Made by a program: the position numbers and the translations under genes. Positions 37,251-45,992 of a stretch of 64,000 bases of DNA are shown one piece after another (positions within the stretch are counted from its first letter, which is position 1; the number at the start of each line of letters is the position of its first letter). The stretch is from an uncultured Dysosmobacter sp. Lineage in GTDB: Bacteria > Bacillota > Clostridia > Oscillospirales > Oscillospiraceae. The DNA lies in assembly GCF_947631165.1 (NCBI RefSeq), contig NZ_CANRKH010000013.1, forward strand, positions 1-64,000, in the 5' to 3' direction. The notes beneath the pieces were generated by a model. It had not been told where the DNA came from and ran no database searches. It saw only the letters and a program-made list of their open reading frames with translations.

Positions 37251-37277
37251 AAAAGCTGGATCGAAGGAGGGACCGTC

Positions 37278-37778
37278 ATGCCCTGGTGGATTCTGACACT
37301 GTTGAACACGGCCTTCTGGCTGGGCCTGCACTTTGGTTTCGCGGGCCTTGTGACGCACCTGCCTCCGGCGGTCCAGGCCCGCAGATTCGATCACCGGCGG
37401 CCCCGGTTCACTGTGAGCGCCGGAGAGATGCGCTTCTACCGCCGTATCGCCCTGCCCAAGTGGAAGGACCGGCTGCCCCAGTGGAACAATGACTTCGACA
37501 AGCGGCACCTGCGGAAGCAGATGTCTGCGGAATATCTGGAAGAATTTATTTTCAACACTTGCCGGGCGGAGGTTATCCACCTGGGCATTGCATTGCTGGG
37601 CTGGCTGTCCCTGCTGTTCTGCCTGCTGTGTGAGGACCCGGCGGCCAATCTGCCGCTGTTCGCGGCTATCGCCGCCGTCATCGGCCTGTGCAACCTGCCC
37701 TTTGCCATGATCCAGCGGTATAACCGCCACCGGCTGGAAAAGCTTTTGTATACCTGCCGGAGGACCGGCAGACTGTAA
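37278..37778 (+). CDS. CrtO-like (glycosyl-diaponeurosporenoate acyltransferase family) membrane protein
   Basis: A 166-residue membrane protein with two N-terminal/central helix pairs, the charged motif FYRRIALPKWKDRLPQW, and the characteristic CNLPFAMIQRYNRHRLEKLL end. The family is named after the staphyloxanthin enzyme CrtO, but no carotenoid genes are present and most Firmicutes relatives have unknown roles. GGAGGG precedes the ATG. It sits between uvrA and era. Confidence 0.7.
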   Translation: MPWWILTLLNTAFWLGLHFGFAGLVTHLPPAVQARRFDHRRPRFTVSAGEMRFYRRIALPKWKDRLPQWNNDFDKRHLRKQMSAEYLEEFIFNTCRAEVIHLGIALLGWLSLLFCLLCEDPAANLPLFAAIAAVIGLCNLPFAMIQRYNRHRLEKLLYTCRRTGRL

Positions 37779-37817
37779 CATGATAAAAAACGCTCAAAAG
37801 AAAGTTGAGGATCACCT

Positions 37818-38717
37818 ATGTCAACCATCAAAAATGTCGCCATGATCACCGTCTGCGGCCGCCCCAACGTGGGCAAATCCAGCCTGACCAATGCCCTGGT
37901 GGGCGAAAAGGTCGCCATCGTTTCCAACAAGGCCCAAACGACCCGGAATCGCATCTACGGCGTGGTGAACCGAGAGGATACCCAGTATATCCTGCTGGAC
38001 ACCCCTGGCCTCCACAAGCCCAAGTCCGCCCTGGGGGACTACATGGTGAAAGTGGTCACCTCCAGCCTCAGCGATGTGGACTGTGCCCTGCTGCTGGTGG
38101 AGCCGATCCCCCATGTGGGCGGCCCGGAGCTGGCGCTGATCCAGCGCATCCAGGAGGAACACATTCCCGCCATCCTCTGCATCAACAAGATCGACACTGT
38201 GGAGCCGGCGGCGCTGCTGCCGGTGATCGCGGCTTACAACGAGGCCTGGGACGGCTTTGACGCCATCATCCCCATCTCCGCCCACAGCGGCAGCGGCCTG
38301 GATGATCTGATGAAGGAACTGTGGAAATACGCCAGCGAAGGCCCCCAGCTCTTTCCCGACGGTCAGACCAGCGACCAGCCGGAGCGGCAGGTCATGGGCG
38401 AGCTGCTGCGGGAAAAGCTGCTGCTGTGTCTGGACAAGGAGATCCCCCACGGCACCGCCGTGGAGATCACGAAATTCTCCGAGCGGGACTCCGGCATCAT
38501 CGACGTGGACGCCACCATCTACTGCGAAAAGGCCAGCCACAAGGGCATCATCATCGGCAAGCAGGGGGCCATGCTGAAAAAGATCAGCTCCCTGGCCCGC
38601 CATGACATGGAGAAATTCATGGGAACTAAAGTCTATCTGGAGACCTGGGTGAAGGTCAAGGAAAATTGGCGGGATAACGTGAATTATGTAAGATCTTTTG
38701 GCTATCATGATGACTGA
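37818..38717 (+). CDS. era: GTPase Era
   Basis: A 299-residue GTPase: G1 GRPNVGKSSL, G2 region AQTTRNRIYG, G3 LLDTPGLHKPK, G4 INKID, and a C-terminal KH RNA-binding domain (HKGIIIGKQGAMLKKISSLA). Era binds the 3' end of 16S rRNA and guides 30S maturation. Its final codons and the following bases are duplicated 221 bp downstream. The nearby yqzL and recO genes match the common Firmicutes order, here interrupted by a hydrolase gene. Confidence 0.97.
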   Translation: MSTIKNVAMITVCGRPNVGKSSLTNALVGEKVAIVSNKAQTTRNRIYGVVNREDTQYILLDTPGLHKPKSALGDYMVKVVTSSLSDVDCALLLVEPIPHVGGPELALIQRIQEEHIPAILCINKIDTVEPAALLPVIAAYNEAWDGFDAIIPISAHSGSGLDDLMKELWKYASEGPQLFPDGQTSDQPERQVMGELLREKLLLCLDKEIPHGTAVEITKFSERDSGIIDVDATIYCEKASHKGIIIGKQGAMLKKISSLARHDMEKFMGTKVYLETWVKVKENWRDNVNYVRSFGYHDD

Positions 38718-38995
38718 CAGATAAAAAGAAGCCTGCCAAGGCCAATTTTCCGCGAGCGGAAGCGAGCCGCGCCGTCAGGCGCGTATAAGCGTTTTGCGGC
38801 GCAAAACCTTAGAGCGGGCGGGCTTCGCCTGGCCGCTCAGGTCTGATTCTGGGGCCCCCATAAAATGGAGGATTTTATGGGGCAAATTGGCAGGATAACG
38901 TGAATTATGTAAGGTCTTTTGACTATCATGATGACTGACAGATAAAAAGAAGCCTGCCAAGGCCAATTTTCCGCGAGCGGAAGCGAGCCGCGCCG
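38663..38995 (+). repeat. Direct duplication of the era 3' end
   Basis: About 112 bp at 38663-38774 (end of era plus 57 downstream bases) recur at 38884-38995 with about three substitutions. The second copy still encodes NWQDNVNYVRSFDYHDD and a stop, in place of the Era end with RSFGYHDD. Between them lie 109 bp of GC-rich sequence. The remainder of this gap holds no gene. Confidence 0.9.
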
Positions 38996-39019
38996 ATAGG
39001 CGTGTGCAGGGAGCATGCG

Positions 39020-39619
39020 ATGAAGAAAGCAATTTTATATATCCACGGGAAAGGCGGAAACGCTTTGGAAGCGGAGCGGTATCGGGAAAGCTGGCCGGAC
39101 TTCACCGTGACTGGCGTCGATTACCGGGGAGAGTTCCCGTGGCTGGCGGGGGAGGATATCCGAAGGGCGTATGACCTTCTGCGGAAAGAGCATACACGGA
39201 TCACTGTTCTTGCCAACAGCATCGGCGCATACTTTGCGATGCACGCTCTGGAAGACCGGGAAGTGGAAAGAGCGCTTTTCATATCGCCCATATTGGATAT
39301 GGAGCGGCTGATCCTGGATATGATGAGCTGGGCGCATGTGACGGAGCGGGAGCTTCGGGAAAAAGGCGAGATCCCCACGGAGTTTGGCGAGACGCTCTCT
39401 TGGTCATATCTGCGCTTCGTTCGGGAGCATCCGATTCGCTGGAAGCCCCATACGGAAATCCTGTATGGGGATGGCGACCATTTGACGTCCCGGGAGACGG
39501 TGGAGGCTTTTTTGAAAACGCATGACGCCGCACTGACCGTTATGAAGGGCGGCGAGCACTGGTTCCACACGGAGGCGCAGCTTGCCTTCCTGGATGACTG
39601 GATGCGGAAGGCGCTCTGA
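39020..39619 (+). CDS. Small alpha/beta-hydrolase
   Basis: A 199-residue hydrolase starting MKKAILYIHGKGGNALEAER. It has the oxyanion strand ILYIHGKGG, a nucleophile elbow VLANSIGAYFA (Ser in NSIG, first Gly replaced by Ala), an acid in YGDGDHLTS and the catalytic His in GGEHWFHTE. It resembles the RBBP9/YdeN or esterase-like branch; the substrate is unknown. GGGAG precedes the ATG. It lies between the duplicated era end and yqzL and is lower in GC than era. Confidence 0.82.
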   Translation: MKKAILYIHGKGGNALEAERYRESWPDFTVTGVDYRGEFPWLAGEDIRRAYDLLRKEHTRITVLANSIGAYFAMHALEDREVERALFISPILDMERLILDMMSWAHVTERELREKGEIPTEFGETLSWSYLRFVREHPIRWKPHTEILYGDGDHLTSRETVEAFLKTHDAALTVMKGGEHWFHTEAQLAFLDDWMRKAL

Positions 39620-39699
39620 CAGCTTCCAGCCTGCCCGCATTTTTCCATCCATATTTTTCGACGATTTCCGCAGACTAATCCCAAAAGGAGGTCTGCCCC

Positions 39700-39807
39700 A
39701 TGGAATCCGAGCCTTTCTGGGAATTATTCTGCATGACCGGTGAGCCGCTGGCCTATATGCTGTACCGGTCCATTGAGGGGGACAGGGAGCTGCCGCCCCT
39801 GCTGTGA
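39700..39807 (+). CDS. yqzL: YqzL-like small protein
   Basis: A 35-residue reading frame (MESEPFWELFCMTGEPLAYM, then LYRSIEGDRE) with an ideal AAAGGAGG site. It fits the YqzL family: a short aromatic N-terminus, then a Gly-x-hydrophobic-AYxLY core, and it lies directly before recO as in other Firmicutes. The function is unknown. Confidence 0.7.
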   Translation: MESEPFWELFCMTGEPLAYMLYRSIEGDRELPPLL

Positions 39808-39871
39808 TCCGTTCCGGGGCGTGCCAGCGGCCGCGCCCCTACATAGGGGAAATACGAGGGGAGGGACTGGC

Positions 39872-40648
39872 TTGCCGTCCACGCCGTACATCGTCATCCG
39901 GGGCGTCGTTCTGCGGGAGACTGAGACAAAGGAATCCGACAAGATCCTGACGCTGCTGACAGCGGAGCGGGGCAAGCTCTCCATCATAGCCCGGGGCGCC
40001 CGGCGGAAGAGCTGCAAATACGCCGCCTGCGCCCAGTCCCTGGCGTATTCTGAGTGGACGCTCTACCAGAAGGGCGACTGGTACTATGCCAACGAAGGCT
40101 CTACCCTGGAGCTTTGGAACGGCCTGCGGACCGATCTGGATGCGCTGTCTCTGGCCTTCTACTTCGCGGAACTGACGGAGGCTGTTACCACCGAGGAGAC
40201 TCCGGCTTCGGAGCTGCTGCGCCATCTGCTGAATGGGCTGTATGCCCTTTCCACCTTACACAAGCCGCCGACACTGGCGAAGCCCGCCTTCGAGCTGAAG
40301 CTTCTATGCCTGGCAGGCTATGAGCCGCTGGCGGACAGCTGCGCCTACTGCGGCTGTCCTGCCCCGGAGCAGCCTCTGCTGGACGTGGTCCACGGTGTGC
40401 TCCGTTGTCGGAACTGCGGTGTCAAGGAAAGCGCCTTGTCAATGCCCCTGTGCCGGGATTCTCTGGCGGCCCTACGGCATATCATTTACGGGGATCCCAA
40501 GCGCCTGTATGCCTTCCGCCTGGGGGAGGAGCCGCTGCGCCGGCTCTCCGCCGCAGCGGAGGCCTTCGCCGCGGCCCAGTTGGAGCGGGGTTTCAAGACA
40601 TTGGATTTTTACAAGAGCCTGCGGCCGGCGGAAACGATGTCGAAATAG
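39872..40648 (+). CDS. recO: DNA repair protein RecO
   Basis: A 258-residue RecO: an N-terminal OB fold (IVIRGVVLRETETKESDKIL, LLTAERGKLSIIARGARR), a helical middle, and a C-terminal zinc finger CAYCG...CRNCG. RecO loads RecA with RecR and anneals strands. No ATG fits; GGGGAGGG lies six bases before a TTG (LPSTPYIVIRG), taken as start. The gap of 64 bases after yqzL has no promoter-like sequence, so they probably share a transcript. Confidence 0.93.
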   Translation: MPSTPYIVIRGVVLRETETKESDKILTLLTAERGKLSIIARGARRKSCKYAACAQSLAYSEWTLYQKGDWYYANEGSTLELWNGLRTDLDALSLAFYFAELTEAVTTEETPASELLRHLLNGLYALSTLHKPPTLAKPAFELKLLCLAGYEPLADSCAYCGCPAPEQPLLDVVHGVLRCRNCGVKESALSMPLCRDSLAALRHIIYGDPKRLYAFRLGEEPLRRLSAAAEAFAAAQLERGFKTLDFYKSLRPAETMSK

Positions 40649-40696
40649 GATACATTTTGTATATTTCTGGCGGATTTATACAAAAAGGAGAGAATT

Positions 40697-41155
40697 ATGG
40701 CGGAAATTACCTTTGGCGCTTATCGTCTGTTGGTGGACGTGGAGACTACCCGGGCCTATTATGATGCCCATCCGCTGCCGTGGATCACCTGTGACTGCGC
40801 CGGATGCCGTAACTTTGCCCAGGCGGTGAAAAACCTGTCCCGACCGGTGCGGGAGGTTTTCGATACCTTGGGCATAGACCCGGAGAAGCCGGGGGAACTG
40901 GACTATTATCAGGGTACGGCGGAAATGCTTTCCGGCGGTGGGTGGTATCATTTGGCTGGGACGATCCTGGAGGGAGCCGCCGGGCCGGGAGAACGTGAGA
41001 TGTTCCCGGCGGGGTGGTACGAGGTGGATGAAAGCTTTTCCGTGGCCTTTCGAACAGAGTGCTTTCTGCTACCGGAGGATTTTCCAAGGCCCTGCTTCCA
41101 GATGGAGATCAACCACCGGCTGCCCTGGCTGCTGAAAGAGAAGAATCCCTACTGA
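40697..41155 (+). CDS. Conserved-looking soluble protein of unknown function
   Basis: A 152-residue protein starting MAEITFGAYRLLVDVETTRA after AAAGGAG. It has a cysteine cluster (ITCDCAGCRNFAQAVKNL) that could bind a metal, followed by FDTLGIDPEKPGELDYYQG and a C-terminal strand-rich part (FSVAFRTECFLLPEDFPRP). No signal or membrane segment. Its stop codon TGA coincides with the first base of a MITE-like element. I do not recognise the family. Confidence 0.72.
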   Translation: MAEITFGAYRLLVDVETTRAYYDAHPLPWITCDCAGCRNFAQAVKNLSRPVREVFDTLGIDPEKPGELDYYQGTAEMLSGGGWYHLAGTILEGAAGPGEREMFPAGWYEVDESFSVAFRTECFLLPEDFPRPCFQMEINHRLPWLLKEKNPY

Positions 41156-41322
41156 GAACCCGTATGCACAACCGTTGGACACTGGATGGGCGGGTCTTTT
41201 TCCGCCTGGACTGCGTCGATTTCCCATGCCATACGACAGTATGCCTGCGGAAAATCTCCTTGCCTGACGAAAAAGTTCCCTCGTCCATCCGGCATCCCCC
41301 GGTTATGAATACGGGTTCTAAA
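41155..41322. mobile_element. MITE-like element B with AGAACCCGTAT terminal inverted repeats
   Basis: Left end AGAACCCGTATGCACAACC and right end GGTTATGAATACGGGTTCT are inverted repeats matching at 17 of 19 positions. Read on the minus strand the interior has TTTTTCGTCAGGCAAGG, ATTTTCCGCAGGCATACT, GACGCAG and GGCGG, in the same order as elements A and C. It starts on the last base of the upstream stop codon and encodes nothing. Confidence 0.75.
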
Positions 41323-41492
41323 AGGGCGGCTTGGCCTTTGAAGCTCCGCCCATACACTTTCGGACGGGGCCAGGTCGTTCTCCGCGGCTGCTGCCCTTGT
41401 CCACTGAGAGTATCCACTCTGAATATCTCGCCGGTCTCAAGCTCTGAGCACCGTTTATAGATACCAACGCCGCCTCAAAGGGAGGAAATACC
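41323..41492. other. Leader region before mutS2
   Basis: No gene is supported. At 41392-41414 a sequence TGCCCTTGTCCACTGAGAG resembles the right end of the palindromic element at 50203-50354. GGGAGG lies before the mutS2 ATG. Confidence 0.4.
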
Positions 41493-43886
41493 ATGAGCGA
41501 TTTATTTGAAAAATCCATCAGGACCCTGGAGCTGCCCCGGGTGCTTCAACTTCTCTCCGACCAGGCGGTCTGCGCCGAGGCCAAGGAAAAGGCTCTTCGC
41601 GTCCGGCCGGAGATAGAGCCGGAGGAGGTTCTGCGCCTGCTGGACCAGACTGACGCGGCCCGGACCATGATCGGCCTTCACGGAAGCCCATCCTTTTCCG
41701 GCGTGAAGCCGGTGGCAGAGGCTCTGGACCGGGCGGACCGGGGCGGCGCGCTGAACACGCGGGAGCTGCTGACCATCGCGGACCTGCTGACCGCCGCCCG
41801 CCGGACCAGGGAGTATTTCAACAGTGACGCGGTGGAAAAGACCGCTATTGACCACCTGTTCCTGTCTCTCCACGGCAACCGCTTTTTGGAGGAGAAGATC
41901 AAACGGTGCATCACCGACGAGGACACCATCGCCGACGCTGCCAGCACGGAACTGGCGGATATCCGCCGCCATATGCGGGCGGCCCAGGCCAAGAGCCGCC
42001 AAATACTGCAAAAGATCATCTCCTCACCCGCCTACGGAAAAATTTTGCAGGAGACCATCATCACCCAGCGGGACGGCCGCTTCGTGGTGCCGGTCAAGGC
42101 GGAACACCGGGGGGACCTGCCGGGCCTGGTCCACGACATTTCCTCCTCCGGCGCCACGCTGTTTGTGGAGCCGATGGGCGTCGTCCAGGCCAACAACGAA
42201 TACATTGAGCTGGAGGCCAAAGAGCAGAAGGAGATCGAGCGCATCCTGGCGGAGCTGTCCGCCGACAGCGCGGCCCACCGGGAGGACATCCAGTGGGACT
42301 ACGATACCCTGGTGCATCTGGACTTGATCTTCGCCCGGGGGCAGCTCAGCTACCGGATGGACGCAGCGCGGCCGGAGATCCGCCGGGACGGGGCCATCCA
42401 CCTGCGCAGGGCCCGCCACCCGCTGCTGGACCCTAGAAAGGCGGTGCCCATCGACATTGAGCTGGGCAATACCTTTGACACCCTGGTCATTACCGGTCCC
42501 AACACCGGCGGCAAGACCGTCAGCCTAAAGACCCTGGGCCTTCTGACACTGATGACCCAGTGCGGCCTCCATATCCCCGTGGCGGACCGCAGCGCCGTTT
42601 CCGTCTATGAGCGGGTCCTGGCGGATATCGGCGACGAGCAGAGCATCGAACAAAACCTGTCCACATTTTCCGCCCATATGGTGAATATCGTGGCTATTTT
42701 GGCGGAAGCGGATCAGCGGAGCCTGGTGCTGTTCGATGAGCTGGGGGCAGGCACCGACCCGGTGGAGGGCGCGGCCCTGGCCATCGCCATTATCCAAAAC
42801 GTCCGGCAGGCGGGGGCCAGGATCGCCGCCACGACCCATTACGCTGAGTTAAAGACCTTCGCCATGACCACTGCGGGGGTGGAAAACGCCTCCTGCGAGT
42901 TCGACGTGGAGACCCTCAGCCCCACTTACCGGCTGCTGATCGGCATTCCCGGCAAGTCCAACGCCTTTGCTATCTCCAAGCGGCTGGGCCTGCCGGATCA
43001 GGTCATCGAGGCCGCCAAGGTCCAAATGAGCGGCGAGAGCGTCCGCTTTGAGGATGTGCTGACCCAGCTGGAGGCCAAGCGCCAGGCGTTGGAAAAGCGG
43101 GAGCAGGAGGCCGAGCGTCTCTATCAGCAGCGTGAGGAGGATGCCCGCAAGGCCCGGGAGTTCCGCCAGCAGATGGAACGGGCCAAGGAGAATGCCCGGG
43201 GCCGGGGAGAGGCGGAGGCCAAGCGTATCCTGCGGGACGCCCGGGCCGCAGCCGACCAGGTGTTTGCGGAGCTTTCCGAAATGCGGAAGGCCCAGGCCCG
43301 GGCCGAGCGGATGCAGAACGAAAACGACGCCCGGGCGGAGCTGCGGCGGAAGCTGAACGAGGCGGAAGACGCCGTGACCAAACACGACGCCCGCCAGGAG
43401 CCGATCCCCAAGCCCAGCCGCCCCATTCGGGCGGGAGATCTGGTGGAGATCCCCGGCGTCCGCCAGCCTGCCGAGGTGGTGTCCGTGGGCAAAGACGGCA
43501 CCCTGCAATTAAAATCCGGCATTTTGAAGATGAAGGCCAGGGCGGATGAAGTGCGCCTGATCGAGGACGACGAACGGGCAGCCCGGAAAAAGACTGCCGC
43601 CGTCCCTGTCCGGCAGAACGCGGACCGGGCTCTGCGGACCTCCGCCGCCCGGGAACTGGATATCCGGGGCCTGGAGACGCTGGAGGCCGAGGGCGTGGTG
43701 GAGAATTTCCTCTCCGCCGCCGTCATGGGCCATCTGGACACCGTGACCATCATCCACGGCAAGGGTACCGGCGCCCTGCGAAAGGCCGTCCACGATATCC
43801 TCCGCCGGAACAAGGCGGTCAAGGAGTACCGCCTTGGTGTCTACGGCGAAGGCGAGAGCGGTGTCACCGTGGTGACGCTGAAATGA
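41493..43886 (+). CDS. mutS2: MutS2 family protein
   Basis: A 797-residue protein with the MutS core ATPase (Walker A ITGPNTGGKTVSLKT near residue 335, Walker B LVLFDELGAGTDP, TTHYAELK), a long charged coiled coil (about 515-640) and a C-terminal Smr nuclease domain (ELDIRGLETLEAEGVV, IIHGKGTGALRKAV). MutS2 proteins act against recombination or in ribosome collision rescue; they lack the mismatch-binding domain of MutS. Length and domain order are standard. Confidence 0.97.
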   Translation: MSDLFEKSIRTLELPRVLQLLSDQAVCAEAKEKALRVRPEIEPEEVLRLLDQTDAARTMIGLHGSPSFSGVKPVAEALDRADRGGALNTRELLTIADLLTAARRTREYFNSDAVEKTAIDHLFLSLHGNRFLEEKIKRCITDEDTIADAASTELADIRRHMRAAQAKSRQILQKIISSPAYGKILQETIITQRDGRFVVPVKAEHRGDLPGLVHDISSSGATLFVEPMGVVQANNEYIELEAKEQKEIERILAELSADSAAHREDIQWDYDTLVHLDLIFARGQLSYRMDAARPEIRRDGAIHLRRARHPLLDPRKAVPIDIELGNTFDTLVITGPNTGGKTVSLKTLGLLTLMTQCGLHIPVADRSAVSVYERVLADIGDEQSIEQNLSTFSAHMVNIVAILAEADQRSLVLFDELGAGTDPVEGAALAIAIIQNVRQAGARIAATTHYAELKTFAMTTAGVENASCEFDVETLSPTYRLLIGIPGKSNAFAISKRLGLPDQVIEAAKVQMSGESVRFEDVLTQLEAKRQALEKREQEAERLYQQREEDARKAREFRQQMERAKENARGRGEAEAKRILRDARAAADQVFAELSEMRKAQARAERMQNENDARAELRRKLNEAEDAVTKHDARQEPIPKPSRPIRAGDLVEIPGVRQPAEVVSVGKDGTLQLKSGILKMKARADEVRLIEDDERAARKKTAAVPVRQNADRALRTSAARELDIRGLETLEAEGVVENFLSAAVMGHLDTVTIIHGKGTGALRKAVHDILRRNKAVKEYRLGVYGEGESGVTVVTLK

Positions 43887-43994
43887 GCCGCCGCCCCGCC
43901 GTAAAGCGGTAGGCAAGCATTTTTCATTTGGAAAAGAACTGGCATGGAATTTTAGAAAACAGTCTGTCATAAAAGAAAAAATGAGGTGCCTGAT

Positions 43995-44762
43995 ATGCAA
44001 GAACTGGAAAAGCAATTCCACATCCACTGCGTTCCCGGCGACGTGGGCCGATACTGCATCCTGCCCGGCGACCCGGGCCGGGTCCCGGCCATCGCCGCGC
44101 TGTTTGACGACGCCCGTCCCGTGGCCCAGAATCGGGAGTTCAATGTCTGGACCGGCACGCTGCTGGGGGAGAAGGTGACGGCCTGTTCCACCGGCATCGG
44201 CGGCCCTTCCGCCGCCATCGCCATGGAGGAGTTGCACAAGTGCGGCGCGGACACCTTCCTGCGGACCGGCACCTGCGGCGGCATCGACCTGGATGTGCAG
44301 TCCGGTGACATCGTGGTGGCCACCGGCGCTATCCGTTATGAGCACACCAGCCTGGAATATGCCCCCATCGAGTTTCCGGCGGTGCCGGACCTGGGCGTCA
44401 CCAACTGCCTGGCCCAGGCGGCCAAAGATCTGGGGCTGTCTCTCCACACCGGCGTGGTCCAGTGCAAGGACAGCTTTTACGGCCAACACAGCCCAGAGGC
44501 GTCTCCAATTTTCTATGAGCTGAAGGCCAAGTGGGAGAGCTGGAAGCGGCTGGGGGTCAAGGCCAGCGAGATGGAGTCCGCCGCCCTGTTCGTGGCGGCG
44601 GCGGCCCTGGGCTGTCGCTGCGGCTCCTGCTTCCACGTCATCTGGAACCAGGAGCGGGAGGCCGCCGGACTGGACCAGAAGATGAGCGAGGATACGTCCG
44701 CCTCTGTGAAGGTGGCGGTGGAGGCGCTGAAGCTGCTGATTCGGAAGGACCGGGGAGAGTAA
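43995..44762 (+). CDS. udp: Nucleoside phosphorylase, uridine-phosphorylase type
   Basis: A 255-residue member of the PNP/UDP phosphorylase family: phosphate loop [34 protein letters not shown] and [11 protein letters not shown]. It splits uridine (or a related nucleoside) with phosphate to base and ribose-1-phosphate. The start [11 protein letters not shown] has GAGG eight bases upstream; an in-frame GTG three codons earlier is less likely. A strong terminator hairpin follows. Uridine is the best guess for substrate; inosine cannot be excluded. Confidence 0.85.
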   Translation: MQELEKQFHIHCVPGDVGRYCILPGDPGRVPAIAALFDDARPVAQNREFNVWTGTLLGEKVTACSTGIGGPSAAIAMEELHKCGADTFLRTGTCGGIDLDVQSGDIVVATGAIRYEHTSLEYAPIEFPAVPDLGVTNCLAQAAKDLGLSLHTGVVQCKDSFYGQHSPEASPIFYELKAKWESWKRLGVKASEMESAALFVAAAALGCRCGSCFHVIWNQEREAAGLDQKMSEDTSASVKVAVEALKLLIRKDRGE

Positions 44763-44802
44763 GCGGAGACCGGCCGCGTTTCGCACGGAACAGAATATAG
44801 AT

Positions 44803-44848
44803 CAAAGCTCCCACATGCGGCTTTGTTTCCGCATGTGGGAGCTTTGAT
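44803..44848. terminator. Long hairpin between convergent genes
   Basis: ATCAAAGCTCCCACATGCGG and its complement form a 20-bp perfect stem with loop CTTTGTTT, between the phosphorylase gene and the convergent DUF2238-like gene. Confidence 0.8.
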
Positions 44849-44904
44849 GCGTTGGGGAAGCAGAGATCAGATGTCCGTCCGGAACGGCGGCTGAATACGG
44901 ATTC

Positions 44905-45801
44905 TTATGGCTGCGCTTCGCCGTTCTCCTGCTCTTTGAGCTGCTGGAGATAATCCTGTTCCGCCGTCTTCTTGCTGGGAACGAAGCTCAAAGCCGCGTT
45001 TTTCTTCCGCCCCTTGCTGCGGGCGTAGAAAAAGCCTGCCACGGAGAACACCACCGCGCCGATGAAATTCACGAACAGGTCCTTCATGGTGTCGATGAGG
45101 CCGATATCCAAATAGCCCCCCAGTCCCAGGCTCCTTCCGTTGACGGCCACGTCTTGGATGCCCGGGATGGCGATGACTTTGTTGGTGTTGGTGGTATCCA
45201 GCGCCACGGTGTAGATGGCGTGGATGACGGTATCCTTCTGCATGTCCGTGTGGAAGAACCAGTCCATGCTGAACTCGAAAAATTCCCACAGCACGCCGAT
45301 GGTCATGGAGAAGCAGAAGGCTACCAGCGCCAGAAAGAAGGGGGACAGATCGAAGGTCAGCCGCTCATCGTCATTCAGCAGCAGGACCAGCGAGAAGCCC
45401 ACCGCCGCAGCCAGGAAGCCGTTGAGGGTATGGAGCATGGTGTCCCAGCCGGGGATGAGCTGGTAAAAGGCGTTGACCTCCCCCAGGATTTCCGCCGCGA
45501 AGATGAAGCACAGAATGGTGATCTCCAGCGGCGGCGGCAGCTCGATGTGCAGCTTCACCTGGATCCAGCTGGGAACGTAGAGCAGCAAAATTGTCAGAAC
45601 GCAGAAGAACGCACCCTCAAAGTTCTGTAACATCATCTGGCGCACCAGCGCCACGATCACCAGGACCCGCAGAGTATAAAATACGATAAAGGAGCTTCTG
45701 TGCTCTCGCAGCTCTTTTTCCATGGCCTGACGAAAGTTCCTTTTCTCCCGTTTTTTGACTTGTTTTCGCTCTGCCTTTGTAGCTTTTTTCAAAAATGCCA
45801 C
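44905..45801 (-). CDS. DUF2238/YjdF-like membrane protein
   Basis: A 298-residue protein with a basic, coiled N-terminus (KKATKAERKQVKKREKRNFR), about seven membrane helices and the family motif PGWDTMLHTLNGFLAAAVGF followed by TIGVLWEFFEFSMDWFF. A charged C-terminal tail (KKTAEQDYLQQLKEQ) is cytoplasmic. The function is unknown. GGAGGTGGC lies before the ATG. It has its own upstream region next to the hairpin at 45848. Confidence 0.82.
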   Translation of the reverse strand: MAFLKKATKAERKQVKKREKRNFRQAMEKELREHRSSFIVFYTLRVLVIVALVRQMMLQNFEGAFFCVLTILLLYVPSWIQVKLHIELPPPLEITILCFIFAAEILGEVNAFYQLIPGWDTMLHTLNGFLAAAVGFSLVLLLNDDERLTFDLSPFFLALVAFCFSMTIGVLWEFFEFSMDWFFHTDMQKDTVIHAIYTVALDTTNTNKVIAIPGIQDVAVNGRSLGLGGYLDIGLIDTMKDLFVNFIGAVVFSVAGFFYARSKGRKKNAALSFVPSKKTAEQDYLQQLKEQENGEAQP

Positions 45802-45847
45802 CTCCTGTGGACAAGATAGACTCTCAATATGTTGTCATCATATCATA

Positions 45848-45877
45848 CAACGGCCCCGCTGACAAGCGGGGCCGTTG
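45848..45877 (-). terminator. Terminator of the HTH/DUF3169 operon
   Basis: AACGGCCCCGCT and AGCGGGGCCGTT pair around GACA; it lies just after the last small frame of the operon. The T run is weak. Confidence 0.6.
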
Positions 45878-45902
45878 TTACATTGCCTGCATGGAACGAG
45901 TT

Positions 45903-45992
45903 TTATACGTGTTTTTTGAGCGGATCATATGGAAATGAGGCGGCACAGACTGTCAGAACGGCGTCCGGAATAATAAACAGCGTCGTATCCAT
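45903..45992 (-). CDS. Possible 29-residue small protein at the end of the DUF3169 operon
   Basis: The frame MDTTLFIIPDAVLTVCAASF with end PYDPLKKHV has its ATG overlapping the DUF3169 stop (TGATG) and AAGGGAGG nine bases upstream. The middle is hydrophobic enough for one membrane helix. The strong ribosome site and overlap support translation, but there is no family evidence. Confidence 0.4.
   Translation of the reverse strand: MDTTLFIIPDAVLTVCAASFPYDPLKKHV

Noticed and set aside
37278-37778. Carotenoid biosynthesis locus based on the CrtO-like gene
   Set aside because: No other carotenoid genes are present and the family name is applied broadly to small Firmicutes membrane proteins.
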